Assembly (NCBI GenBank): GCA_012728785.1
Contig: JAAYEK010000034.1
Coordinates: 1-53,204 of the forward strand
Direction of reading: 5' to 3'
Length of the DNA: 53,204 nucleotides
From: Bacillota bacterium
GTDB lineage: Bacteria > Bacillota > UBA4882 > UBA8346
Position numbers and translations under genes: made by a program
In this document: one piece after another, positions 34,967-42,409 of the stretch
Numbering within the stretch: position 1 is the stretch's first letter
Layout: each line of letters starts with the position of its first letter
Notes under the pieces: generated by a model
What the model saw: the letters and a program-made list of their open reading frames with translations, nothing else
What the model was told of the DNA's origin: nothing
Database searches by the model: none

Positions 34967-35180
34967 AAGATTATAAAACCGGTGAAACCGGTTTTTCTTG
35001 TTTTAAGGTCGGACTCTGAACCGGCTGCGAACCAGGGATGGTGAGCATACCGGTTCGGATCACGATGATGATGGCGAGCTTTGCGAGCCCTGACCGGCCT
35101 TCGGCACCAAAGATTATAAAACCGGTGAAACCGGTTTTTCTTGTTTTATGGCCGGACTCTGAACCGGCTGCGAACCAGGG
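34951..35180 (+). repeat. Tandem duplication of the tRNA-Leu 3' end and terminator
   Basis: An 87-bp unit at 34951-35037 recurs at 35094-35180 with two mismatches (period 143). It covers the last 16 nt of the tRNA (CCGGCCTTCGGCACCA), the terminator and the flank ending GCGAACCAGGG. The second copy has no tRNA body. Confidence 0.9.
34975..34998 (+). terminator. tRNA-Leu terminator (copy 1)
   Basis: AAACCGGT-GAA-ACCGGTTTTT, stem of 8 bp with a T-run; a second copy lies at 35118-35141 in the duplicated unit. Confidence 0.85.
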
Positions 35181-35287
35181 TCACCAAATTGTATTCTATA
35201 AAATTGATGATGGACAAAAATCTTTACTGCCAGATATTTTGTCCATCATTTTTTATTGATATGGTTGAATACAATTTGCATAGGTGA
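35181..35287. repeat. 107-bp palindromic (MITE-like) element
   Basis: The segment begins TCACC-AAATTGTATTC and ends GAATACAATTT-GCATA-GGTGA; the centre is ATGATGGACAAAA...TTTTGTCCATCAT. Together nearly the whole 107 bp folds on itself. It interrupts the second copy of the tRNA-Leu repeat unit, whose flank resumes after it (GGTGAACACGCCGGTTCGGATCA compared with GGTGAGCATACCGGTTCGGATCA in copy 1). It encodes no protein. The inner stem followed by TTTTTTATTG also looks like a plus-strand terminator. Confidence 0.65.
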
Positions 35288-35317
35288 ACACGCCGGTTCG
35301 GATCAGGATGGATGATA

Positions 35318-35352
35318 AAAAGAAACTCCTTGTAATAATAAGGAGTATTTTT
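35318..35352 (-). terminator. Bidirectional terminator at the end of the efflux operon
   Basis: ACTCCTT (35325-35331) pairs with AAGGAGT (35340-35346); T-tracts follow in both directions (TTTCTTTTT on minus, ATTTTTATT on plus). It lies 12 nt past the stop of the coiled-coil gene. Confidence 0.75.
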
Positions 35353-35364
35353 ATTGCGATAACT

Positions 35365-35613
35365 TTAAATGACTCTGCCTTGATAGACCCGTTTAATCTC
35401 AAACCGGGTATTGTTGATCTCATTGATCGCCTGCATTAATTGGTGATGTTCCGCCCGATTCTCCTTCAACTCGGATTCCACTTTGTCCAGCCGCTGTTCT
35501 ACCTTTGCCAAACGCCCGTCAATGCCGTCCAATCGCTGGTGAACACCTTCAAATTGGCGGTTAATATTATTGGTTAAGGACTCAAAAAGAACAATAATTT
35601 TTTGATCATCCAT
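35365..35613 (-). CDS. Small coiled-coil protein
   Basis: An 82-residue soluble protein that is almost entirely heptad coiled coil: LTNNINRQFEGVHQRLDGIDGRLAKVEQRLDKVESELKENRAEHHQLMQ. Similar short proteins appear in many genomes as hypothetical or phage-like coiled-coil proteins. I start it at the ATG at 35613 (MDDQKII), preceded by GGGGTGAT, rather than 35643. It lies 66 nt after the RND-TolC gene and before the terminator, so it is probably in the efflux transcript. No function can be given. Confidence 0.65.
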   Translation of the reverse strand: MDDQKIIVLFESLTNNINRQFEGVHQRLDGIDGRLAKVEQRLDKVESELKENRAEHHQLMQAINEINNTRFEIKRVYQGRVI

Positions 35614-35679
35614 ATCATCACCCCGAGAATACATATTAAACATTTATTTGGAAATTCCTTCTACCTAAAAATGATTTAA

Positions 35680-38600
35680 CTAGTTGCTCATGATTTCCAG
35701 CTTCAATCTCCCCGTAACCCTCAACAATTGGATCTCCGCCAAATAGAGCTCGCTCTTATACTTTTCATAATCAACTAGGGCTTTGTGATAATCAGCTTGA
35801 GCGTCCAACACTTCCTTAACCGATACCAAACCTAATTTTAATTTGGCTTCCATCGCATCAAAGTAAATCCGTTTTGACCTTACTTGAATAGCCCCGTTCT
35901 TCACCTCATCAAATAAATACCGATAATTATAAATTGCTTCTTCTACATCATAAGCGACATTCTTTTCCAACTTGCTCAGTTCGGCCTTTTTTTGTTCAAA
36001 TAAAATTTCTGCTTGCTTGACCCGTTCCCGACGGGCTTTCCCATCAAAAAGGTCCCACCTCAATGATAATTTAAGTGTTCCCGAATCCGAATCTGTCCCG
36101 GCACGCTCGGGATCCTGATATGGGAAAGCGCTAACACTCCCTTTAAGCCGCCATTCTTCGCTGGTTTTATTATCACTTTGATTGGTCAAGGCTAGCCCAG
36201 TCTGATAATCATCTTTATCAATACTCCAATTTATAGTGATGCCCGCCCGTTTCGATAAACGGGCTAACTTCAAGAGGTTTTCGGAACGGTATAAATCTTC
36301 CTGGGCAATTTTCAAATCGGATCTTCCGGATGCCTCGCTACGCATGGCTTCCAAATTTGGTTTCTTACCTTCCATAATTGGTTCAACCGGCTCCAATTCC
36401 AGTTCTGCGTTATGAGCAACCCCAATTAATTGACGAAGGCCGATCCGGGCCAAACGATAAAGCTGCCGGTAACGGTTAACACTGGTTTCGGCTTCAGCAG
36501 CCCTGGCTTCGGCCCCTACCTCATCAATAATACTGGTCATTCCCAGTTTCGACTTGGCCATAATTTCATCATAAAAATCGCGGCTCCGTTCCAAGTTTTC
36601 CTCAGCCAACTCCAAGTCTTTTTTGGCCAAGATCTCTTTCTGATAAGCAGTGATTACCTCATGAATCAAGTTTGATTCCATCACTTCCAGATCCAGTAAG
36701 GAGATTTTTCGAGTGCTTTCGTTCACCAAATCGGCTAAAGACTTTAGGCCGACTAGATTTTTTAAAGAAACTGATTTTTCCGCCGTAACGCTTAACCCGG
36801 CGCTTTCTTCCCCATCGGAATCACTAGCGTCAACTTCCGAATAAAGCTTGAGTTTCTGATCGCTTTGGTCCAGACGATACAGCGACTCAGCGTTCTCCCG
36901 CTTCAAGCGGATAATCTTGCCCGCTTCGCTATTTTCCAAAGCCATGGTAACTGCTTCGGCAATAGTTATTTTTTGGACTTCAGCGGCTTCCATCGGCACG
37001 GAAAACAGCGCCGTTAAACAGCTAATTAATAGAATCCCCAATCCAATCGCGGTGTTTCGGCGTCTACGCTTAATCTTTCGCAACATTTCTTCCACCCCGG
37101 CAAAGATTACCGGAATTAGAATTAGAGTCAAGATAGTGGAAAACGTTAAACCTCCGATAACTGTCCGCGCAAGCGGTGTTTGAGTCTCCGAGCCTTCACC
37201 TATACCCAGCGCCAAAGGTAGCAACCCTAAAACCGTAGTGATAGTGGTCATCAAAATCGGACGCAGCCTCGAACGGGAGCCTTTCAAGATGGCAGTGGCA
37301 AGTCCGACGCCCTGTTCCATTAAAATCCGATAGTAACTAATGAGTACAATAGCATTATTTACAACAACGCCGCCCAGCATAATTAAACCGATATAGACCT
37401 GGGTATTGATATTGGTATCAGTTAAAAATAACGCCAAAATGACCCCGCCCAGAGCAAAAGGTACCGAGAACATAATGATAAAAGGGTCTAAAAATGACTC
37501 AAATTGAGCCGCCATCACCATATATACCAATGCCAAAGCTAAGATCAAGGCAGTTAAGATTTCCAGAGACGACTTCTGCTGTTCTTCATAGTCGCCGGCA
37601 TAATAGATGTTGATTCCCGAAGGTAAAGTTAATTTAGACAGATCCTCCCTAATATCCTTAATTACACTAGAAAGGTCCCGACCGGCAAGACTGGCCGAGA
37701 CAGTCATGTTTCGTTCCTGATCTTTACGCTCGATAGCCGTCGGACTGTTACCCTGGACAATTTCCACTAAGCTCATCAAGGGGACGGTCTGACCTCCCGA
37801 CCCGCTAACTAAAATCCGTCTCAGATCTTGCCAGGAACTACGGTCAGCTTCATCTAAGTAGACCCGAACATCATATTCTTCGCCGTCTTTCCGGTAAATT
37901 GTGGCGATATCTCCTTCAACATTACCCTGAATTGCCTTACCGATCTGAACTGCACTGATTCCTAAGTCGGCAGCCCGTTTCCGGTTAATTTGAACATTCA
38001 ACTCCGGACGTTCCTCTTCCCGGGAAAAAGTGACATCGCCGATTCCGGGTATCTTACCAAGCCGTTCCATCACTAAGTCCGCAACCTGTTTGGCAGTTTC
38101 CTGGTCATACCCCCGAATATCAATATCGATTGGATATTGAGAACCGCCGTACAGCATCCGCATACTATTTTGTTCCCTAATTCTAACCCGCGCCCCGGGA
38201 ATTTTCAAACTTTGTTGAAGCAGCCTAACCACATCCTGAGTGGAACACTCTCTCTGGTTACGACTTTTTAAACGCAGTGTCAGATTAGCGCTTCCGCTAT
38301 AAACCGAAACCTCCATATGCTCCAATTCAGGTACCATTGTATTGATTGAATCTTCAACCAATTTGGCGGTTGAATCCGTCTCTTCCAACCGGGTTCCTTC
38401 CGGTAAATTAAGCCGGACCGAGATCACCCCTTCATCGGTAGTTTGGACCAATTCACTCCCGATTAATGGCCAAAGCATCAGAGTACTTAAAAAAATCAAA
38501 ACCCCTATGGCAAGCACTTTAGCTTTATGGGCCAAACACCATTCCAAGAGCTTTTCGTAGGAATCCTCCCACTGATGTTGAATTTTGACAAAATGACCTT

Positions 38601-40104
38601 TTAAATCATCGGTCTCATCTTCATTAAAGTCGCTCAGCTTTAAAAACTTGGAACAGAGCATTGGGATTAATGTAATCGCAACTACTAAAGAACAAATCAA
38701 AGAAAAAATGACCATAAATGATAGTTCTTGATAAACAATCCCCGCTCGTCCACTAATATAGATCATAGGGAAAAACACACAAATAGTGGTCAGGGTGGAG
38801 GCTGTGATCGCCGGCATCATTTCTGTGGTTCCTTCCAAAGCGGCGCTCCCGATATCTCCTTGGTTTTGTTGATGGATACGGAAAATATTGTCCAGTACCA
38901 CTACGGAGTTATCTACCAACATTCCGACTCCCAAAGCCAAACCGCCGAGGGAAATAGTATTGAGGGTCATTTTCCCGAAATATGCTAAGATAAAAGTGGC
39001 CAAGATCGAAATCGGCATCACGATTCCGGTAATTATGGTAGCCCTAAAATTGTGTAAAAAGAACAATAAAACAATCGCTGCCAAGAGCGCCCCAACCATG
39101 GCGGAATTGGAAACACTCCCGACTGCGCTCCTTATATAGGTGGAATTATCATTAATGATTCTCAACTGAATATCTTGATGGGCTTGTCGTAATTCTTCCA
39201 ACACTTTATAAACACGATCCGCGACAGCCACAGTATTGGCATCGGATTGTTTCTGGATCGAGAGTACAATCCCCGGTTTACCGTCGATCCTTACCAAGGA
39301 GCGAACATCTTCCAAACTCTCCTCAATAGTAGCCAAGTCTTTTAAATATACCGGGACCCCATCGCGAACCGTAATTACTATATTCCGAATCTCATCCAAA
39401 CTGCGAAACTCGCCTAAGGTCCGGAGTAAAAAATCCCCGGAACCGGCAGCCAAGTAACCTGCTGGAAGGTTGGAGTTTTCGGCGTTTATTACATTGGAAA
39501 TTTGATCGACGGTTATTCCTAATGCTTGGAGTCGTGCTTGTTTTAGTGTTACCCTAATCTCGCGCCCCCTGCCTCCTCTTACTTCGACACTGGCCACGCC
39601 GGGAATTTTCTGCAATTGATAGCTCAGATCATCCTCGGCCAAATCCCGCAAGTCCCCCTCGTCCATTTCGCCGGAAAGACCCAATGTCATAATGGGCATT
39701 GCCGTTGAGTCAAATTTAAAAACAGTTGGAGTGTCGGCCCCATCAGGCAACCTCCGGCGCGCCCGATCCAAATTGGAACGAATATCATTTGCGGCCGCTT
39801 CCAAGTCCGTACCCCAGGCAAAATGGACCCTCACCCGGGACCTTTCCTCCTCCGAAGTGGAGGTTATAGATTCGACCCGGTTTACCGTGGCTACCGCTCG
39901 TTCAATGGGAATGGTAATCAGCCGCTCGATTTCTTCGGGACCGGCTCCGGAATAACTGGTATTAATACTGATAGTCGGAAAAGAAATCGCTGGAAATAAG
40001 TCCATTGACATTCTCGAAAGACTGACCACCCCTAAGATCATTAAGGCAGCATAGAACATAACCGTTGTCACCGGTCTTCTAATGCTAAATCCAATTAGAT
40101 TCAA
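35680..40104 (-). CDS. RND efflux permease fused to a TolC-type outer-membrane factor
   Basis: A 1474-residue two-part protein. Residues 1 to about 1010 are a complete HAE1/AcrB-like RND permease: TM1 after MNLIGFSIRRPVTTVMF, porter domains (SYSGAGPEEIERLITIPIE), TM4 with LGVGMLVDNSVVVLDNI (the proton-relay Asp is kept, the second is Asn), TM10 with VVVNNAIVLISYY, and TM12 near 985. Residues 1013-1040 (RRRRNTAIGLGILLISC..., ending VPMEAA) are a perfect signal-peptide-like or membrane segment. Residues 1041-1474 are a TolC-like factor with long coiled-coil repeats (AYQKEILAKKDLELAEENL; SLRWDLFDGKARRERVKQA; LGLVSVKEVLDAQADYHKALVDY). The start overlaps the upstream fusion-protein gene by 4 nt. 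Confidence 0.93.
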   Translation of the reverse strand: MNLIGFSIRRPVTTVMFYAALMILGVVSLSRMSMDLFPAISFPTISINTSYSGAGPEEIERLITIPIERAVATVNRVESITSTSEEERSRVRVHFAWGTDLEAAANDIRSNLDRARRRLPDGADTPTVFKFDSTAMPIMTLGLSGEMDEGDLRDLAEDDLSYQLQKIPGVASVEVRGGRGREIRVTLKQARLQALGITVDQISNVINAENSNLPAGYLAAGSGDFLLRTLGEFRSLDEIRNIVITVRDGVPVYLKDLATIEESLEDVRSLVRIDGKPGIVLSIQKQSDANTVAVADRVYKVLEELRQAHQDIQLRIINDNSTYIRSAVGSVSNSAMVGALLAAIVLLFFLHNFRATIITGIVMPISILATFILAYFGKMTLNTISLGGLALGVGMLVDNSVVVLDNIFRIHQQNQGDIGSAALEGTTEMMPAITASTLTTICVFFPMIYISGRAGIVYQELSFMVIFSLICSLVVAITLIPMLCSKFLKLSDFNEDETDDLKGHFVKIQHQWEDSYEKLLEWCLAHKAKVLAIGVLIFLSTLMLWPLIGSELVQTTDEGVISVRLNLPEGTRLEETDSTAKLVEDSINTMVPELEHMEVSVYSGSANLTLRLKSRNQRECSTQDVVRLLQQSLKIPGARVRIREQNSMRMLYGGSQYPIDIDIRGYDQETAKQVADLVMERLGKIPGIGDVTFSREEERPELNVQINRKRAADLGISAVQIGKAIQGNVEGDIATIYRKDGEEYDVRVYLDEADRSSWQDLRRILVSGSGGQTVPLMSLVEIVQGNSPTAIERKDQERNMTVSASLAGRDLSSVIKDIREDLSKLTLPSGINIYYAGDYEEQQKSSLEILTALILALALVYMVMAAQFESFLDPFIIMFSVPFALGGVILALFLTDTNINTQVYIGLIMLGGVVVNNAIVLISYYRILMEQGVGLATAILKGSRSRLRPILMTTITTVLGLLPLALGIGEGSETQTPLARTVIGGLTFSTILTLILIPVIFAGVEEMLRKIKRRRRNTAIGLGILLISCLTALFSVPMEAAEVQKITIAEAVTMALENSEAGKIIRLKRENAESLYRLDQSDQKLKLYSEVDASDSDGEESAGLSVTAEKSVSLKNLVGLKSLADLVNESTRKISLLDLEVMESNLIHEVITAYQKEILAKKDLELAEENLERSRDFYDEIMAKSKLGMTSIIDEVGAEARAAEAETSVNRYRQLYRLARIGLRQLIGVAHNAELELEPVEPIMEGKKPNLEAMRSEASGRSDLKIAQEDLYRSENLLKLARLSKRAGITINWSIDKDDYQTGLALTNQSDNKTSEEWRLKGSVSAFPYQDPERAGTDSDSGTLKLSLRWDLFDGKARRERVKQAEILFEQKKAELSKLEKNVAYDVEEAIYNYRYLFDEVKNGAIQVRSKRIYFDAMEAKLKLGLVSVKEVLDAQADYHKALVDYEKYKSELYLAEIQLLRVTGRLKLEIMSN

Positions 40105-41345
40105 CCACTGACACCGCCTCTCTCCAGGCGTTTGCCATTATTAAGCGGGCCACCGGAATTGGCCTGTTCTCCTTTGGTCTGCCTTAGTTTGCCCTCGGCG
40201 CCGAAGACTTCAACTATTTGCCCGCTCCGTAATCGGTTCTGTCCCACCACCACTACCTTATCGCCGGTTTTCAATCCTGATTCCACTTCTACCTGGCCTT
40301 CGGCCTCTAGTCCCGTCTTAATCGGTTGAAACCGAGCTACATTGTCGGACCCAACTACAAATACCCCTTTTTGAGAATTAACTATAATCGCTTCCTGAGG
40401 AACAACCAAGGCAAAATCTTTACCCCCCATTAAGACTGTGACCACTCCAAACATACCCGGCAACAAAGTCCGATCGTCATTAGCGATATTTACAGAAAGA
40501 TTCAAAGTTCTGGTTTGGGGAGAGTAGACTGGAGCCACCTGATTGATTTTTCCATTATAAATCCGATTAGGCATTGCGTCACAAACAAAATCTACAGCCA
40601 TTCCGCGCCGAATCCTAGCGGCATCTTTCTGGTCGATATTAAAGGTAAGTTTGACCGCTGACAATGAGGCCATGGTGACGATGGTAGTCCCTGAAGTTAA
40701 ATTGATTCCGGGGGTAACGAATTTTCGAAGCACATATCCTGAGATCGGGGCATAAATCCGGGTCTGCTCCAACTGGATCTTTTGAAGCTGATAGTTTTTT
40801 TCAGCCACCGCCAGCTGGGCTTTGATTGTATCCAAATTGGCTTCCGCCGCCAAATATGAATTTTCAGCCTGTTCATATTCCCATTGGGATATGTAACGTT
40901 GGTCCAATAGTTCCCGATAGCGTTCTTTCTCGGATTTTAACCTTGCAACATTGACCATGGCTTGTTGCATATTGGCCTTAATACCGATGATATTTGCTTC
41001 AGACTGCTGAGCTTGAAGAATGAAAGCCTCGTCATCGATGACTCCGATCAAATCACCCTCTTTAACCGCGCTTCCCTCAGTAACCATCAACTCGATAAGT
41101 CTCCCACTAATCCTGGGTTGGATGTTTATTTCCGTTTCCGCTTCAATATTACCAACCAGTTCCAAGGTTTCCCGGATTGGTTCCAAGGTGACTTCCAAAG
41201 TCTTGACCAAAGGAATAGTAACGTTTGAACCGCTGTTTTGAGCCATACCCTGCTGGACCCGGTTTTGGTCCAATTTTATCTTTACTTTATAACCGACAAA
41301 ACCGAAAAAAACAAGAATAACACTGATAATAACAATCTTCTTCAT
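40101..41345 (-). CDS. RND efflux periplasmic adaptor (membrane fusion protein)
   Basis: The adaptor that links an RND pump with the outer-membrane channel. A 414-residue protein with an N-terminal membrane anchor (KKIVIISVILVFFGFVGYK), a split lipoyl domain (GNIEAETEINIQPRISGRLIELMVTEGSAVKEGDLI and YAPISGYVLRKFVTPG), a helical hairpin between (about 100-180), a beta-barrel domain and a C-terminal membrane-proximal domain (VVPQEAIIV; GLKTGDKVVVVG). There is no lipobox. I start it at the ATG at 41345, five bases after GGGCGGA, rather than the TTG at 41360. It overlaps the RND-TolC gene (ATGA). Confidence 0.93.
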   Translation of the reverse strand: MKKIVIISVILVFFGFVGYKVKIKLDQNRVQQGMAQNSGSNVTIPLVKTLEVTLEPIRETLELVGNIEAETEINIQPRISGRLIELMVTEGSAVKEGDLIGVIDDEAFILQAQQSEANIIGIKANMQQAMVNVARLKSEKERYRELLDQRYISQWEYEQAENSYLAAEANLDTIKAQLAVAEKNYQLQKIQLEQTRIYAPISGYVLRKFVTPGINLTSGTTIVTMASLSAVKLTFNIDQKDAARIRRGMAVDFVCDAMPNRIYNGKINQVAPVYSPQTRTLNLSVNIANDDRTLLPGMFGVVTVLMGGKDFALVVPQEAIIVNSQKGVFVVGSDNVARFQPIKTGLEAEGQVEVESGLKTGDKVVVVGQNRLRSGQIVEVFGAEGKLRQTKGEQANSGGPLNNGKRLERGGVSG

Positions 41346-41392
41346 TAATCCGCCCCCCAAGTTACCTGCTTACTGTATTAAATATATAGGCG

Positions 41393-41498
41393 GTTTCATA
41401 ATTACATTTAGTAAGATTTCGATACAATATATGGTGCCCGGCCCGGATGTATCTATCAATATATTGTATCGAAATGATAAATTTAGGAATCATGAAAC
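41393..41498. repeat. 106-bp imperfect palindrome between marR and the adaptor gene
   Basis: Arms 41393-41432 and 41459-41498 are inverted copies around a 26-nt centre (GGTGCCCGGCCCGGATGTAT...). The inner 17 bp are perfect (ATTTCGATACAATATAT); the outer ends match as GTTTCAT/ATGAAAC. No T-run follows, so it is not a simple terminator. It could be a regulatory site, an RNA hairpin in the leader of the efflux genes, or a MITE-like insertion. The rest of 41346-41619 shows no gene. Confidence 0.7.
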
Positions 41499-41619
41499 TC
41501 GCTCACTATTAGCAAAACCCCAAAATTCTTTATTGATTTTAACGAATTTTTAAGGTAATGATTCACCTAATTCTTTTTATTATTACTGGGAAAAGGCGAC
41601 GTAAAAACCTTCCCAAGTT

Positions 41620-42057
41620 TTAAACCTTGGTAAAGTCCCCATCGCAAATTTTTTCGGTCTTCTCGAGTAACGCAATCAACGCAGTAGTTTCGAAATCGGT
41701 AAGCGCCGCCAATAATTCACGGATAAAATCGTCATGTTTTGGAACAACCTCTTCCCATAATTTATTTCCCGCTTCCGTTAACTTGACCCGGATCGCTCTC
41801 CGGTCCTTAGGGTCCGGTTCTCGTCGAACTAAACCTTTGGCATCCAAGTGATCGATCGTTGCGGTCGTATTGCTATTTACTCTTAACATTCGTTCACTTA
41901 ACTCACTTAAGGTTAAGGAACTTTCTCCCAGATATTTAATAATACCAAATTCGGAACTGGAAAGGTTAAATTGGTCCAAATAAGTTTTGGCTAACCGCTG
42001 TAGTTTTCCTTGGACACGGAATAATACCTTATATACTAAGACCCGTTTATCTTCCAT
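41620..42057 (-). CDS. MarR family transcriptional regulator
   Basis: A 145-residue winged-helix repressor. The DNA-binding part is LSSSEFGIIKYLGESSLTLSELSERMLRVNSNTTATIDHLDAKGLVRREPDPKDRRAIRVKLTEAG (about 32-97), with the conserved wing D-x-R-A; helices at both ends make the dimer. It is the first gene of a marR-adaptor-RND-TolC set on the minus strand and probably controls it. Its own promoter carries a palindrome just after the -10 box, which suggests self-repression. AAAGAGGATA precedes the ATG. Confidence 0.92.
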   Translation of the reverse strand: MEDKRVLVYKVLFRVQGKLQRLAKTYLDQFNLSSSEFGIIKYLGESSLTLSELSERMLRVNSNTTATIDHLDAKGLVRREPDPKDRRAIRVKLTEAGNKLWEEVVPKHDDFIRELLAALTDFETTALIALLEKTEKICDGDFTKV

Positions 42058-42082
42058 TATTATCCTCTTTCGGCATTGGATA

Positions 42083-42126
42083 TTTCAATCTTGAAACATT
42101 ATACTCGATTATTAATTCCAGGCCAA
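42083..42126 (-). promoter_or_regulatory. marR promoter with a palindromic operator
   Basis: On the minus strand: -35 TTGGCC (42121-42126), 17-nt spacer, -10 TATAAT (42098-42103). Immediately downstream TTTCAATCTTGAAA (42083-42096) is a perfect 6-2-6 inverted repeat across the start-site region, where a MarR dimer would block transcription. Confidence 0.65.
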
Positions 42127-42249
42127 ACTCTAAAATGAGTTCCTGTGACCAAATAATGGAGCTGAAACCTCAATCCGTTAAGTAAGGTGAAAATTTCGAA
42201 CAATTTTTTACACCCCATCTGTTAAATGGGAGGATTATCATATTTGAAA

Positions 42250-42298
42250 AGATAAAAAGACTAACCTATACTCCTTATCAATATAGGTTAGTCCTTTT
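42250..42298 (-). terminator. Terminator after the chemoreceptor gene (bidirectional)
   Basis: GACTAACCTATA (42259-42270) pairs with TATAGGTTAGTC (42282-42293), 12 bp; TTTTTATC follows on the minus strand and CTTTT on the plus strand. It lies about 115 nt past the mcp stop. The rest of 42058-42409 contains the marR promoter and no clear gene. Confidence 0.8.
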
Positions 42299-42409
42299 AA
42301 TTAAAGATAGCGCATTCTTGCTTGGGTTCAATAAAATCGCTGAATTAAAGGGTATGGATTTTGCAGCCCACGTAGCAGTTGAGTTCAATAAAATGAACAA
42401 TCCTAGATT

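Noticed and set aside
34951-35290. CRISPR-like array near tRNA-Leu
   Set aside because: There are only two long unequal repeats with tRNA-derived sequence, no regular spacers and no cas genes.
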